NCBI RefSeq assembly: GCF_020544405.1 | Contig: NZ_CP065410.1 | Coordinates: forward strand, 2,356,001-2,420,000 | Direction: 5' to 3' | Source: Pseudomonas sp. IAC-BECa141 | GTDB taxonomy: Bacteria; Pseudomonadota; Gammaproteobacteria; Pseudomonadales; Pseudomonadaceae | Length of the DNA stretch: 64,000 nt | Part shown: positions 17,054 through 26,860 of the stretch, piece after piece | Position numbering within the stretch: position 1 is the stretch's first letter | How the letters are laid out: every line of letters starts with the position of its first letter | Position numbers and translations under genes: made by a program | Notes under the pieces: generated by a model | Database searches by the model: none | Told to the model about the DNA's origin: nothing | The model's input: the letters and a program-made list of their open reading frames with translations, nothing else

Positions 17054-18235
17054 TTACGCGCGTTCCAGCGCCAGGGCCACGCCTTGACCACCACCGATGC
17101 ACAGGGTCGCCAGACCTTTTTTCGCATCACGCTTGATCATTTCGTGCAGCAGAGTCACCAGCACACGGCAGCCCGATGCACCGATCGGGTGACCGAGGGC
17201 GATGGCGCCGCCGTTGACGTTGACCTTGTCCAGATCCCATTGCAGATCCTTGGCCACCGCCAGCGATTGCGCGGCGAAGGCTTCGTTGGCTTCGATCAGG
17301 TCGAGTTGGCCGATGCTCCAGCCAGCCTTGTCCAGGCAGCGGCGAGTGGCGGAAACCGGGCCGATGCCCATGATCGCCGGGTCGACGCCCGCATTGGCGT
17401 AGGCGGCGATTTTCGCCAGCACCGGCAGGCCCAGGGCCTTGGCTTTTTCGGCGCTCATCAGAATGACCGCAGCCGCGCCGTCGTTCAGCGACGAAGCGTT
17501 GCCGGCGGTGACGCTGCCGTCCTTCTTGAACGCTGGACGCAGTTTGGCCAGGGATTCAGCGGTAGTGTCGCCGCGGGGCTGTTCGTCAACCTTGAACGCC
17601 ACCGGATCGCCTTTGCGCTGCGGGATCAGGATTGGGGTGATTTCATCGACAAAACGACCGGTCTCGATGGCCGCGGCGGCTTTCTGTTGCGATGCGGCAG
17701 CGAAGGCGTCCTGCTGCTCGCGGCTGATCTCGTATTTCTCGACCAGGTTCTCGGCAGTGATGCCCATGTGGTAATCGTTGAACGCATCCCACAGACCATC
17801 GCTGATCATGGTGTCGACGATTTGCGCGTGACCCATGCGCAGACCGGTTCGTGCGCCCGGCATCACATAGTTGGCCAGGCTCATGTTTTCCTGGCCGCCG
17901 GCAATGATCACGTCCGCGTCGCCGCAACGGATCGCCTGTGCGCCGAGGTGCAGGGCCTTGAGGCCCGAGCCGCAGACCTTGTTCAGGGTCATGGCCGGAA
18001 CGGCGTGGGGCAGGCCGGCCTTGATCGCCGACTGGCGCGCCGGGTTCTGGCCGGCGCCGGCGGTCAACACCTGGCCCATGATGACTTCATCGACCTGAGC
18101 ACCGTCCAGACCGGTCTGCTCAAGCAACTGGCGGATGACCGCTGCGCCCAGATCCACGGCGGAGACGGTGGCCAGCGAACCCTGGAAACTGCCGATCGCG
18201 GTACGCGTGGCGGCAACAATGACGACGTCTTGCAT
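17054..18235 (-). CDS. atoB: acetyl-CoA acetyltransferase (thiolase)
   Basis: A 393-residue thiolase II that splits acetoacetyl-CoA into two acetyl-CoA. Catalytic residues are seen as Cys in [11 protein letters not shown] near residue 88, His in [14 protein letters not shown] and Cys in LCIGGGQG near the C-terminus. It is the third gene after the two CoA-transferase subunits, 11 bases downstream, so the operon converts acetoacetate to acetyl-CoA. The start at 18235 has TGAGGAA upstream. Confidence 0.93.
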   Translation of the reverse strand: MQDVVIVAATRTAIGSFQGSLATVSAVDLGAAVIRQLLEQTGLDGAQVDEVIMGQVLTAGAGQNPARQSAIKAGLPHAVPAMTLNKVCGSGLKALHLGAQAIRCGDADVIIAGGQENMSLANYVMPGARTGLRMGHAQIVDTMISDGLWDAFNDYHMGITAENLVEKYEISREQQDAFAAASQQKAAAAIETGRFVDEITPILIPQRKGDPVAFKVDEQPRGDTTAESLAKLRPAFKKDGSVTAGNASSLNDGAAAVILMSAEKAKALGLPVLAKIAAYANAGVDPAIMGIGPVSATRRCLDKAGWSIGQLDLIEANEAFAAQSLAVAKDLQWDLDKVNVNGGAIALGHPIGASGCRVLVTLLHEMIKRDAKKGLATLCIGGGQGVALALERA

Positions 18236-18246
18236 TTTCGAATTCC

Positions 18247-18912
18247 TCACTCGGCAGCGAACTGCATTTCCGGTACGTGATCCGGGACGACAAGCTTACC
18301 AGCGGTTTTAGCGACGATTTCCTCGACGCTGACGCCAGGTGCGCGTTCCTTGAGGACAAAAGCGCCATTTTCGATTTCCAGGTACGCCAGGTCGGTCAGT
18401 ACACGCTTGATGCAACCGGCGCCGGTCAGCGGCAGGCTGCACTGGCTCAGCAACTTGGACTCACCGTCCTTGGACGCGTGGGTCATGATCACGATGATGT
18501 TGTCGGCGCCGGCCACCAGGTCCATCGCACCGCCCATGCCCTTGACCAGTTTGCCGGGGATCATCCACGAGGCGATGTTGCCTTGTACGTCCACTTCGAA
18601 CGCGCCGAGTACGGTCAGGTCGACGTGGCCGCCGCGGATCATCGCGAAGGATTCGGCGGAGTTGAAGATCGATGCGCCGATACGCGCGGTCACCGTTTGT
18701 TTGCCGGCGTTGATCATGTCGGCGTCGATGGTTTCTTCAGTCGGGAAAGGGCCCATGCCGAGCAGACCGTTTTCCGATTGCAGCATGACTTCCATGCCTT
18801 CGGGGATGTAGTTGGCGACCAGGGTCGGAATGCCGATGCCGAGGTTCACATAGAAGCCGTCCTGCATTTCGCGGGCGACGCGTTGAGCCATTTGTTCGCG
18901 GGTAAGTGCCAT
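18247..18912 (-). CDS. atoA: 3-oxoacid CoA-transferase, subunit B
   Basis: A 221-residue family I CoA-transferase beta subunit. The active-site glutamate that forms the CoA thioester is in [15 protein letters not shown] near residue 51. The [19 protein letters not shown] block is also typical. With the alpha subunit it moves CoA from succinyl-CoA or acetyl-CoA to acetoacetate. It lies 24 bases after the subunit A gene. Confidence 0.92.
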   Translation of the reverse strand: MALTREQMAQRVAREMQDGFYVNLGIGIPTLVANYIPEGMEVMLQSENGLLGMGPFPTEETIDADMINAGKQTVTARIGASIFNSAESFAMIRGGHVDLTVLGAFEVDVQGNIASWMIPGKLVKGMGGAMDLVAGADNIIVIMTHASKDGESKLLSQCSLPLTGAGCIKRVLTDLAYLEIENGAFVLKERAPGVSVEEIVAKTAGKLVVPDHVPEMQFAAE

Positions 18913-18936
18913 GTTCTTGTTCTCCGTCAGCCTGGA

Positions 18937-19635
18937 TTATTTGCGGATGGTGCGTTGTTCGATGCGTTTTTCGAACGTGCCGCAAATGACCCGGTCGACG
19001 TAGATGCCGGGCGTGTGGATGTGTGCCGGATCCAGTTCGCCGGGTTCGACGATTTCTTCGACTTCGACCACGGTGATCTTGCCGGCGGTGGCGGCCAGCG
19101 GGTTGAAGTTCTGGGCGGTGTGGCGGTAGATGACGTTGCCGAAGTGGTCGGCTTTCCAGCCTTTGACGATGGCGAAGTCGCCGGTGATGGACTCTTCCAT
19201 CAGGTACTTGCGACCGTGGAATTCACGCACTTCCTTGCCTTCGGCGACCGGGGTGCCGACGCCGGTGGCGGTGAAGAAGGCCGGGATGCCGGCGCCGCCT
19301 GCGCGCATTTTTTCGGCAAGGGTGCCTTGCGGGGTCAGGACGACTTCGATGTCGCCCTTGAGCAGTTGCTCTTCGAACAGTTTGTTTTCGCCGACGTAGG
19401 AAGCGACCACCTTGCGGATCTGACGGTCGGTCAGCAGCACGCCGAGGCCGAAGCCATCGACGCCGCAGTTGTTGGAAACGACGGTGAGGTCACGGGTGCC
19501 CTTGCGCTTGATCTCGGCGATCAGGTTTTCCGGAATGCCGCACAGGCCGAAGCCGCCGGCGATCACGGTCATGCCGTCTTCAAGACCTGCCATGGCTTCC
19601 TCGTAGGAATACACGCGCTTGTCGAAACCTGCCAT
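18937..19635 (-). CDS. atoD: 3-oxoacid CoA-transferase, subunit A
   Basis: A 232-residue family I CoA-transferase alpha subunit with [16 protein letters not shown] near residue 26 and [14 protein letters not shown]. It is the first gene of the three-gene acetoacetate operon. I chose the ATG at 19635 since AGAGG lies 5 bases before it; an ATG two codons upstream sits too close. A REP pair and a divergent LysR gene lie upstream, making that LysR protein a candidate regulator. Confidence 0.92.
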   Translation of the reverse strand: MAGFDKRVYSYEEAMAGLEDGMTVIAGGFGLCGIPENLIAEIKRKGTRDLTVVSNNCGVDGFGLGVLLTDRQIRKVVASYVGENKLFEEQLLKGDIEVVLTPQGTLAEKMRAGGAGIPAFFTATGVGTPVAEGKEVREFHGRKYLMEESITGDFAIVKGWKADHFGNVIYRHTAQNFNPLAATAGKITVVEVEEIVEPGELDPAHIHTPGIYVDRVICGTFEKRIEQRTIRK

Positions 19636-19755
19636 ATGCACCTCTTTTATTGTTTGTCGGGCGGCTGGCTAGCCGAATGGTTGGAGTGTCGCGCTGGAGG
19701 ATATATTTGTTAAGTTGATTTTTAAGGTTGATTGATTGATAAAGCTCAATATTGG

Positions 19756-19872
19756 CCTCGTTGATCGTTCCCACGCTCTGCGTGGGAATGCCTCCGGGGA
19801 CGCTCCGCGTCCCAGTGACGCGGAGCGTCACGGGCTGCGTTACCACGCAGAGCGTGGGAACGATCAATGAGG
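19756..19872. repeat. REP pair, GTTCCCACGCTCTGCGTGG type
   Basis: Two inverted copies of a palindromic repeat (ATCGTTCCCACGCTCTGCGT and its complement) flank a central GACGCTCCGCGTC / GACGCGGAGCGTC palindrome. It matches the Pseudomonas REP/BIME type. A second element of the same family lies at 56438-56545. It fills most of the gap between the CoA-transferase operon and the LysR gene. Confidence 0.85.
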
Positions 19873-19903
19873 TGTTCAGCTTAGTCCCTTGAGTGAATCG
19901 TTC

Positions 19904-20782
19904 ATGACCATCAAGCAGATCCGCGCCTTTCTCGCCGTGGCCCAGAGCCTGAGCTTCGCCGTGGCTTGCGAGCGCCTGCACCTGTCGCAATCGGCGTTGA
20001 GCCTGACCATCAAGGCGCTGGAAGAGGGGCTGGGCGGGCGTCTGTTCAGCCGCAACACCCGCAACGTGGCGCTGACCCCTGAAGGGGAATCGCTGTTGCC
20101 GCTGGCCCGGCGCCTGATCGCCGACTGGGACAACGCCGAAGACGAAATGCGCCAGCGCTTCAGCCTGCAGCGCGGGCGCGTCACGCTGGCGGCGATGCCG
20201 TCGTTTGCCGGCAACCTGCTGCCGCCGATCCTCAAGACCTTCCGCGCGCGTTATCCGAACGTCAACGTCACGGTCAACGACGTGATCAATGAGCAAGTGC
20301 TGGAAATGGTCCGTGATCGTCAGGTCGAACTTGGCGTGGCGTTTGAGCCGATGCAGAACACTTCGCTGAGCTTCACGCCGCTTTACCGGGATCGTTTCGT
20401 CGCGGTGGTGCCGCAGGATTCGCCGCTGGCGGGGCGCAGTGACATTGACTGGCAGACGTTGCTGCAGGAACCGTTCATCACCCTGCAACGACCGTCCACG
20501 GTGCGGGTGATGCTGGAAGAACACTTGCAGGCCCGAGGGATGAAACTGCCGGTGGAGTTTGAAAGCCATCAACTGGCGACGGTGGGGCGGATGGTGGCGA
20601 GCGGACTGGGCGTCAGTGCGGTGCCGGCATTGTGTGCCGGGCAGATGCGCGAACTGGGCGCGCATTGCCTGACCTTGCACGAGCCGGTGGTGGAGCGGGC
20701 GATTGGCGTGCTGACGGATTCGGGTAATGAATTGTCGGCAGCGGCTCAGGCGTTGTTCGACATCCTTAAGGCTGAGCATTGA
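19904..20782 (+). CDS. LysR-family transcriptional regulator
   Basis: A 292-residue LysR protein. The winged helix-turn-helix is at residues 5-60 (MTIKQIRAFLAVAQSLSFA, HLSQSALSLTIKALEEGLGGRLF), followed by an effector-binding domain. It diverges from the acetoacetate operon across a 268-base gap largely filled by a REP pair. Target and ligand are unknown. The ATG at 19904 gives the standard N-terminus. Its last 17 bases overlap the convergent sirtuin gene. Confidence 0.88.
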   Translation: MTIKQIRAFLAVAQSLSFAVACERLHLSQSALSLTIKALEEGLGGRLFSRNTRNVALTPEGESLLPLARRLIADWDNAEDEMRQRFSLQRGRVTLAAMPSFAGNLLPPILKTFRARYPNVNVTVNDVINEQVLEMVRDRQVELGVAFEPMQNTSLSFTPLYRDRFVAVVPQDSPLAGRSDIDWQTLLQEPFITLQRPSTVRVMLEEHLQARGMKLPVEFESHQLATVGRMVASGLGVSAVPALCAGQMRELGAHCLTLHEPVVERAIGVLTDSGNELSAAAQALFDILKAEH

Positions 20783-21614
20783 GGCGTTGTGCCAATAGCG
20801 GCAGCAACTGTTCGCACGACCCCTCAATCTTCAAATCCAGCAACTCATCCGCCCGGGTCTTCCCCAGATTGATCGCAATCAGCGGTTTGCCCCGATCCGC
20901 AATCACCCGGCACAGGCGAAACGCCGAATAGGCCATCAGCGACGAGCCGACCACGAGCATCCCGGCGGCATTTTCCGCCAGCGCCATGGCCCGCGCCGCC
21001 GTCGGTTGCGCCACGTTTTCACCAAAAAACACCACGTCCGGCTTCATCCGTTCGCCTGCGCAATGCGGACAATGCGGCACCTGGAACCGCGCCTCGAAGG
21101 CCGGGTCGAGCAAGGTATCGCCGTCCGGTGCCTGCACGGCATCGACACCCGCCAGGTAAGGGTTCTGCGTTTCCATCAATTGCTGAATCGAGTCCCGCTC
21201 GCTGCGCTGGCCGCAATCCAGACATAACACCCGATGCAGGCTGCCGTGCAGTTCGATGACATCGTGACTGCCGGCCTGATCGTGCAGGGTGTCGACATTC
21301 TGGGTGATCAATCCGCCAATCCGCCCCTGGCTTTGCAGGCTGGCCAGCGCGTCATGGGCAGCGTTCGGCCGTGCCTGGCGCACGCGCGGCCAGCCGAGCA
21401 TGGCCCGGGCCCAATAGCGCCGGCGCGATTGCGGGGCGGCGAGGAATTCCTGGTACATCATCGGCTGCCGGCCACGGCGCACACCGTCGGTGTCGCGGTA
21501 GTCCGGGATGCCCGACGGCGTGCTGATACCGGCGCCGGTCAGCACAATGAAGTCGCCGTCGGCCATGGCCTGTTGCAGATAATCGAGTGGGTCGACGAAG
21601 GGACGGTCGAGCAT
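20766..21614 (-). CDS. NAD-dependent protein deacetylase (sirtuin)
   Basis: A 282-residue Sir2 protein. The NAD-binding GAGIST near residue 30 is followed by ITQNVDTLHDQAG, the catalytic His in ELHGSL, and four zinc cysteines in LCLDCGQ and CPHCAG. Sirtuins remove acyl groups from lysines using NAD. The ATG at 21614 has GGAG 8 bases upstream. It is longer than CobB of E. coli and closer to the class II type. Confidence 0.88.
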   Translation of the reverse strand: MLDRPFVDPLDYLQQAMADGDFIVLTGAGISTPSGIPDYRDTDGVRRGRQPMMYQEFLAAPQSRRRYWARAMLGWPRVRQARPNAAHDALASLQSQGRIGGLITQNVDTLHDQAGSHDVIELHGSLHRVLCLDCGQRSERDSIQQLMETQNPYLAGVDAVQAPDGDTLLDPAFEARFQVPHCPHCAGERMKPDVVFFGENVAQPTAARAMALAENAAGMLVVGSSLMAYSAFRLCRVIADRGKPLIAINLGKTRADELLDLKIEGSCEQLLPLLAQRLNAQP

Positions 21615-21660
21615 GATCAGCGCTCCGCAGGCTGTAAGTGCCTTGCAGGTTAGCACCGAC

Positions 21661-21684
21661 GGACGCCTCTTTTCAGAGGCGTCC
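21661..21684. terminator. perfect hairpin after the methyltransferase gene
   Basis: GGACGCCTCT-TTTC-AGAGGCGTCC, a 10-bp perfect stem 12 bases past the methyltransferase stop. There is no T run, so termination would be factor-assisted. Confidence 0.5.
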
Positions 21685-21695
21685 GCTGCCCGAGG

Positions 21696-22742
21696 TTACT
21701 TTCTCGCCTCCAGAATCAGGTTGAACGGCGTCTGCGTTGCCCGCCGGAAGTGTTTGAAGCCGGCTTCGGTGAACACTTTGCGCAAGCGCGACTCGCCCGC
21801 CTGCGCACCGAGGCCGAGGCCCACTTCCTGGGACAGCGAGTTTGGCGTGCAGATGAACGTTGAGGCGGCGTAGAACAAACGCCCGACCGGCGTGATGTTT
21901 TCGTCCAGGGTGTCGTTGGCAAACGGCTCGACCAGCAGCACCGTGCCGTCGTCCTTCAAACAATCGTAGGCATGCTTCGCCGCACCGACCGGGTCGCCCA
22001 TGTCGTGCAGGCAGTCGAAATAACAGATCAGGTCATAGTCATCGCCGGGATAGCTTTTCGCCGTGCCCTGGAAGAACCGCGCGCGACTGCTGACCCCGCC
22101 TTCTTCGGCCCGTTGGGTGGCGACGGTGATCGAAGGCGCGTGATAGTCGAAGCCAACGAACCGCGAGTTGGGATACGCCTGAGCCATGATCACCGTGGAC
22201 GCTCCGTGCCCACAGCCCACATCGGCGACCTTGGCGCCTTCTTCAAGTTTGGCCACCACGCCGTTCAGCGACGGCAACCATTCGGCAATCAAATGCCCCT
22301 TGTAGCCTGGCCGGAAGAAGCGCTCGGTGCCGGTGAACATGCACGGATGGTGATCGCCCCAGGGCAGGGCGCCGTTGCCGCGCATGGCTTTGACCAGTTT
22401 GTCCTTGTCATGGAAAAACGACGCCACCACGCCGAGCCCGCCGGCCACGTACACCGGCGAATCTTCCTTGGCCAGGGCCAGCGCCTGTTCTTCCGGCAGA
22501 CGGAATTTGCCGTCGTGGTGTTCCATATAGCCGGACGCCGCGTGGGCGCTCAGCCATTCGCGTACCAGTCGCGGATTGCAGGTGGTTTTTGCAGCGAGGG
22601 ACTCGGGACTGATCGGCTGACTGTCGGCCATTGCCCGGTAGAGGCCGAGTTCTTCGCCGACAATGACATTGGCCAGCATCGCCGCGCCACCCATGTCGTT
22701 GACCAGTTTGCCCATGAATTCGTTGAGTCTGGCCTCGTCCAT
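21696..22742 (-). CDS. class I SAM-dependent methyltransferase with winged-helix N-domain
   Basis: A 348-residue protein. Residues 1-90 form a winged-helix dimerisation-type domain (EELGLYRAMADSQPISPESLAAKT, LVREWLSAHAASGYM), as in Rv2258c-like and small-molecule methyltransferases. The SAM site is VADVGCGHGASTVIMAQAYP near residue 180, with FVGFDYH as the acidic loop. AAAGGAG precedes the ATG. It diverges from the MNIO pair, and the shared 305-base gap carries the TGTATC operator. The substrate is unknown. Confidence 0.82.
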   Translation of the reverse strand: MDEARLNEFMGKLVNDMGGAAMLANVIVGEELGLYRAMADSQPISPESLAAKTTCNPRLVREWLSAHAASGYMEHHDGKFRLPEEQALALAKEDSPVYVAGGLGVVASFFHDKDKLVKAMRGNGALPWGDHHPCMFTGTERFFRPGYKGHLIAEWLPSLNGVVAKLEEGAKVADVGCGHGASTVIMAQAYPNSRFVGFDYHAPSITVATQRAEEGGVSSRARFFQGTAKSYPGDDYDLICYFDCLHDMGDPVGAAKHAYDCLKDDGTVLLVEPFANDTLDENITPVGRLFYAASTFICTPNSLSQEVGLGLGAQAGESRLRKVFTEAGFKHFRRATQTPFNLILEARK

Positions 22743-22906
22743 TTCATGTGCTCCTTTGACAGGATCACAGTCCGGTGGCGGTGGGGTGTCGAGGCATTCA
22801 CCACCGGGCGGTGGTCGTGGAAACGGGCAGGGCGACACTGCTGTCCTGCGGCCCCCTCGACTGGGTACTGATTGAGTCTAGCCGCTGTTGGAATCCGTGG
22901 TGGTCA

Positions 22907-22943
22907 TGTATCGCTGTGTATCTCTGTGGCTGTTGGATACACA
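22907..22943. promoter_or_regulatory. TGTATC-N4-TGTATC-N12-GGATACACA operator upstream of the MNIO pair
   Basis: The first 16 bases, TGTATCGCTGTGTATC, are identical to those at 30248-30263 before the two-component system. The N12 spacing to the inverted GGATAC half is also identical. Ten-base direct repeats are typical of OmpR-family response regulators. It lies 104 bases before the MNIO gene and 164 before the methyltransferase gene. The rest of the gap (22743-23047) holds no gene I can support, and in particular no peptide precursor. Confidence 0.6.
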
Positions 22944-23047
22944 AGGTGCCAATTGTGCCGGCGGTCGAACACAGCAGCGACACAGTGGGCGCATTAACTG
23001 CAATGGTCAGTCGCTGATCTGGCGGCTCCCAAGCAGAGTACTTGCCC

Positions 23048-23887
23048 ATGCAGATTCCCCATCCCACCTTGCAGGCCAGCGTCGGGCTCGGCCTGCGTCG
23101 CGGCCTGATGAAAGACCTGCAAGCCGCGCGCACCGGCGATTTTGACTTTCTTGAGGTCGCCCCGGAAAACTGGATCGGCGTCGGCGGAGCCCATGGCGCT
23201 GCACTGCGCGAGCTGGCCGAGCGATATCCGTTGTCCTGCCACGGGCTGTCGTTGTCGCTCGGTGGTTCGGCGCCGCTGGACGTCGGTTTCCTCCGGGAAG
23301 TGCGGGCCTTTCTCGATCATCACAAAGTGCCGTTGTACAGCGAACACCTGAGCTATTGCAGCGACGACGGTCATCTCTATGATCTGCTGCCGTTGCCGTT
23401 CACCGAAGAGGCGGTGCACCACGTCGCCGCGCGGATCCGCCAGGCCCAGGACATTCTCGGCCGGCGACTGGCGGTGGAAAATGTTTCCTACTACGCCGCC
23501 CCCCGGCAGGACATGAACGAAGTGACCTTCACCAACGCCGTGCTGCGTGAGGCCGATTGCGACCTGCTGCTGGACGTCAACAACGTCTACGTCAATTCGA
23601 TCAACCATGGTTTCGACCCGCAGGCATTTCTGGCCGCCATTGAACCGGGCCGGGTCGTCGGCATGCACGTGGCGGGGCACTTTGATGAGTCCGACACGCT
23701 GAAAATCGACACCCATGGCGCCTCGGTCAAACCGGTGGTCTGGTCGTTGCTGGCCGACGCTTATGCCCGATTTGGCGCGCAGCCGACGCTGTTGGAGCGG
23801 GATTTCAATTTCCCGGCGTTTTCTGAACTGGTGGCCGAACTGCAAACCATCCGCCGCCTGCAAACCGAAGGAGCCCCGCGTGGATAA
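23048..23887 (+). CDS. MNIO-family (DUF692/UPF0276) multinuclear iron oxidase
   Basis: A 279-residue TIM-barrel protein of the DUF692 family, now called multinuclear non-haem iron-dependent oxidases. Characterised relatives (MbnB and bufferin or TglH-type enzymes) modify peptide cysteines to oxazolone, thiooxazole or related groups. Metal-ligand blocks seen are [53 protein letters not shown] and DTHG. It overlaps its partner by 8 bases. The expected precursor (DUF2282-like) and DoxX genes are missing. The ATG at 23048 is preferred to a TTG two codons earlier. Confidence 0.9.
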   Translation: MQIPHPTLQASVGLGLRRGLMKDLQAARTGDFDFLEVAPENWIGVGGAHGAALRELAERYPLSCHGLSLSLGGSAPLDVGFLREVRAFLDHHKVPLYSEHLSYCSDDGHLYDLLPLPFTEEAVHHVAARIRQAQDILGRRLAVENVSYYAAPRQDMNEVTFTNAVLREADCDLLLDVNNVYVNSINHGFDPQAFLAAIEPGRVVGMHVAGHFDESDTLKIDTHGASVKPVVWSLLADAYARFGAQPTLLERDFNFPAFSELVAELQTIRRLQTEGAPRG

Positions 23888-24629
23888 TCTTCTGCTGCAA
23901 CAACAGGCCCTGACCCGCTATCTGCGCGATCCAGAGCACGAAGCGCCGCCGGCCGGCATGAACGCGGCGCGGGTCGATGTCTATCGCGACCTGGTGTTCA
24001 ACAACGTCTCGCAACTGCTGGGCAGCACGTTTCCGGTGCTGATCCGGATCATCGGCCAGGAGCGCTGGCGCACATTGATTCGTGGCTTCCTGCGGGACTA
24101 CCGCGCGCAGACACCGAAATTCGGCGAGATCGCCGAGGAGTTCGTCAGCTATCTCGCCTCGGAACCTGCCGTGTTGAACGCGGGCGGGTGGCCGGCGTTT
24201 CTGGTGGAACTGGCGCATTACGAATGGGTGGAAATGGTGTTGCAGCAGTCCGACGCCGAAGCCTTGCCTGCGAGTGATCCGGCGCATTTGCTGGAGCGGT
24301 CGTTGCAGGTGTCGGCGCTGGCCTGGCCGTTGGCTTACACCTGGCCGGTGCAGATGCTCGGGCCGGACTATCAACCGGCCACGCCGCCGGCTCAACCGAC
24401 GCTTTTGCTGGTGCGGCGCACGACGGACTGGAGCGTGAAATTTTCCGAGTTGAGCCCGCTGGCCTGGCGGTTGTTGCAGCGGATCGAGGAGTTCCCGTTG
24501 CTGAGCGGTCGCGAGCAACTGCAAGGGTTGGCGCTGGAGGCGGGATTGCCGGGAACGGTGTCGTTCATGGACAGCGGCCTGGCGTTGTTGCGGCAGCTGC
24601 ATGAAGACCGGGTGATCGGCATTGTCTGA
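23880..24629 (+). CDS. DUF2063 (HvfC/BufC-type) MNIO partner protein
   Basis: A 249-residue protein with an N-terminal DUF2063 domain ([30 protein letters not shown], then [29 protein letters not shown]). This domain is thought to bind the leader peptide and present it to the MNIO enzyme. GTG start at 23880 with GGAG upstream, overlapping the MNIO stop. The C-terminal half (from about residue 150) is a divergent domain common in these partners. Its stop is 1 base from the stop of the convergent flavoprotein gene. Confidence 0.88.
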   Translation: MDNLLLQQQALTRYLRDPEHEAPPAGMNAARVDVYRDLVFNNVSQLLGSTFPVLIRIIGQERWRTLIRGFLRDYRAQTPKFGEIAEEFVSYLASEPAVLNAGGWPAFLVELAHYEWVEMVLQQSDAEALPASDPAHLLERSLQVSALAWPLAYTWPVQMLGPDYQPATPPAQPTLLLVRRTTDWSVKFSELSPLAWRLLQRIEEFPLLSGREQLQGLALEAGLPGTVSFMDSGLALLRQLHEDRVIGIV

Positions 24630-24630
24630 G

Positions 24631-25665
24631 TCAGTCGCGAGGTTGCAGCCAGCGCGGCGGATCGGGATGAAGGCGATAGAAGTGACGAAGTTGTGCCATG
24701 TCCTTCTCGAACCAGTCGCCCAGCCATTGGCTGTATTGCCTCTGAGCTGACGATTGCACGGAGGGCCGCCCGACGCAGTCGTACACCGCCTGCGCGGCTT
24801 GCATTCCGGTCATCAAGGCCTTGAGTACGCCATGGGAAGAGGCCGGGTCGAGCTGACTGGCCGCGTCGCCGACCGTAAAGTAGCCGTCACCGGCTGCTGC
24901 CGTGCTGATGCGCCACGTCACATCGGCGCCGTGGAGGGGGCCGTGCATGGGCAAGTGTTGCAGCGGTTGGGGAACGGCCGTGGAGTGCACGTCTGGCGCG
25001 TCGAATGTCAGATGCGTCCAGTGCGTCAAATGCGCTTGCACTTTTGCTATCCACGTCCATCCATTGGGATCCGCCGATAGGTGCGGCGCGTTCTGATAAA
25101 CGGACGGACAACCCCGGACATAACCGTAGCGCGCAATCAGACGTGGCGAACAGTGGCGGATGGTCAACCCCAGTTGTCGATGAAGCCAGGCGGATGCGCC
25201 GCTGGCATCGATCACATAGTCGGCGTGCAACGGGCCTGAATCGGTTCGCACGCCGGTCACGCGATGCTTTTCGCTGAGGACTGCGAGTGCGCGACACGGC
25301 TGAAGCACCCTCACTCCAAGCGTTGCGGCCTGCTTCAATAACGTCGTGTCCAGCGTTTCACGGGGAATCTGAAAGCCCTGCCATGGACCATTGTCGTCAC
25401 TACCAAAACCGTTGAAGCGCAGCGGTTCGTGCCATTGCACCCAGTACCCGCTGAAACGCAACGCATCCTGCGCACACAGTTGTCCGGCAACGCCCAGCTG
25501 CTGCAACACAGGTTCGACACCTGGATGCAGGCTTTCTCCGGGGCGAAATCGCGGGAACTCATCACGCTCGATCAATGCCGTTCGCAGGCCACGCTGGGCG
25601 CAGCTGATCGCCGCCGCAGAGCCTGCCGGACCGCCGCCGATCACCACGACGTCAAAGGGCTTCAT
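24631..25665 (-). CDS. FAD-dependent oxidoreductase, halogenase/LodB-like
   Basis: A 344-residue flavoprotein. The dinucleotide-binding fingerprint DVVVIGGGPAGSAAA starts at residue 4, followed by FPRFRPGESLHP and a late GDAASQLDPASSHGVLKAL. This combination is shared by flavin-dependent halogenases, geranylgeranyl-reductase-like enzymes and LodB/QhpG, which build quinone cofactors in partner proteins. The halogenase WxWxIP motif is absent, so halogenation is unlikely. It overlaps the end of the upstream large gene by 14 bases, which fits a LodB-like role towards that protein. Confidence 0.75.
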   Translation of the reverse strand: MKPFDVVVIGGGPAGSAAAISCAQRGLRTALIERDEFPRFRPGESLHPGVEPVLQQLGVAGQLCAQDALRFSGYWVQWHEPLRFNGFGSDDNGPWQGFQIPRETLDTTLLKQAATLGVRVLQPCRALAVLSEKHRVTGVRTDSGPLHADYVIDASGASAWLHRQLGLTIRHCSPRLIARYGYVRGCPSVYQNAPHLSADPNGWTWIAKVQAHLTHWTHLTFDAPDVHSTAVPQPLQHLPMHGPLHGADVTWRISTAAAGDGYFTVGDAASQLDPASSHGVLKALMTGMQAAQAVYDCVGRPSVQSSAQRQYSQWLGDWFEKDMAQLRHFYRLHPDPPRWLQPRD

Positions 25666-26860
25666 CGGCGAGTCGCCACGCAGCATCTTCGTGTTTGACC
25701 AGTATCGCTTCGGCGCTGACAAACAGTCGCACTTGTCGCTTGACCTGCACATCCCTCCATCTGAAGTCCTCGGCAGGCGTGCTTACGGTGCCGCGTTCGT
25801 ACATCAGGAAGCGAAAGACCCACCCGCGCAACGTTACGCCGACCTGCTGTTGCGCTGAATCAAGTTCCGGATCGGGGCGCTGCACGTGGATGAAGGACAG
25901 CAACGGCCACGCATGACGCAGAAGCTTGTCGGTACCTGCGCCGAGTACGTTGTATACGCGGTACATCGAGAGTATCCGGTTCTGGTATTGCTGCTGAGTG
26001 ATTGCGCCGGTCTGTTGCAGGGAGAACCTGTTTTCAAGGGCGACTTGTGTGTAATCGCTGTATTCGTAGGCGCGGTACCGGACGAATGTGCTGCCGTGGT
26101 CCTGTATCAGTTGCGGGGATGGCTGGTTGTCCCAGGCAACGTTGCCGATTCCGGTTTCCGCATCGGTCAACGGGATGATGGTGTGCAGGCTGGAGCGTGG
26201 TTCGAAGGTGCGGGCGGAGTCCGGCGCAACGCCTGGCCAGAAGGAACCGAGTGCTGCACAGATACGCTTGTCTTCACAGAAGGGGCTCGCCATCTGATAA
26301 CCGGCCAGCATATGAATCCAGTTTCCATCCATATCTTGCTGACGGACCTGACCGACCTCCCAGCCCGGACCAAAAATTCCGGCGGCAGCGTCCGGTAACG
26401 AAGACGGGCGAGGGGGCGAGGGACTCCGGGTTCCGGAGGCTGGACCCGGCGCCGACTTGTGCGGCAGCGTCACGATGGCGGTGATCCCGCGATCCTCAGA
26501 CGTGAAGGGCTGATCTTTCAAACCAAGGTTTGCGCAGTTACGCACATTAGATAAGGCTTCCAGCCGCGCATGCCAGATATCGGGGCTGGAGAAGGCAGGT
26601 TCTTCTTTCACCCAGTGCAGGAGCCGGCGCTGAACACAAAACGGAAAGTAATCCGTGGCGCCGATGATCGAGTAGGCAGCCTTCGATGGCAGTTCGTCCG
26701 TAAGGGGCGGACAGATTGCCCGGACATAACCGTCTGCGGTGCCATCCTGATAGTGCAGGGCACGGTAACCACCTTGCCTGACCAGCTCGGCAACATCTTC
26801 ACGATCATTCAGGTCCTCGATCTGGCCATCGACTCCCACTTTATGTCGGCCATGGACCAT
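25652..26860 (-). CDS. C-terminal part of a frameshifted large protein of unknown family
   Basis: 402 codons from the first ATG in this frame. The convincing protein sequence begins a few codons later at VGVDGQIEDLNDRED. The notable block is PFCEDKRICAALGSFWPGVAPD, with two Cys and a Trp close together, preceded by FGPGWEVGQVR. The only candidate ribosome site, GGGG, touches the ATG, so independent translation is doubtful. Restoring one A in the run at 26840-26842 joins it to the preceding frame as one 727-residue protein. I know no characterised homologue. It is translationally coupled to the flavoprotein gene. Confidence 0.6.
   Translation of the reverse strand: MVHGRHKVGVDGQIEDLNDREDVAELVRQGGYRALHYQDGTADGYVRAICPPLTDELPSKAAYSIIGATDYFPFCVQRRLLHWVKEEPAFSSPDIWHARLEALSNVRNCANLGLKDQPFTSEDRGITAIVTLPHKSAPGPASGTRSPSPPRPSSLPDAAAGIFGPGWEVGQVRQQDMDGNWIHMLAGYQMASPFCEDKRICAALGSFWPGVAPDSARTFEPRSSLHTIIPLTDAETGIGNVAWDNQPSPQLIQDHGSTFVRYRAYEYSDYTQVALENRFSLQQTGAITQQQYQNRILSMYRVYNVLGAGTDKLLRHAWPLLSFIHVQRPDPELDSAQQQVGVTLRGWVFRFLMYERGTVSTPAEDFRWRDVQVKRQVRLFVSAEAILVKHEDAAWRLADEAL

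Noticed and set aside
18277..19713. 478-codon frame antisense to the CoA-transferase genes
   Set aside because: Shadow of two well-identified subunits; Asp/His/Gln-rich nonsense composition.
24631..25665. Tryptophan halogenase
   Set aside because: The FAD and GESLHP features fit, but the WxWxIP motif needed for halogenases is missing.
26840..26843. Programmed -1 frameshift
   Set aside because: No X-XXY-YYZ slippery heptamer at the junction; a single lost A explains it more simply.
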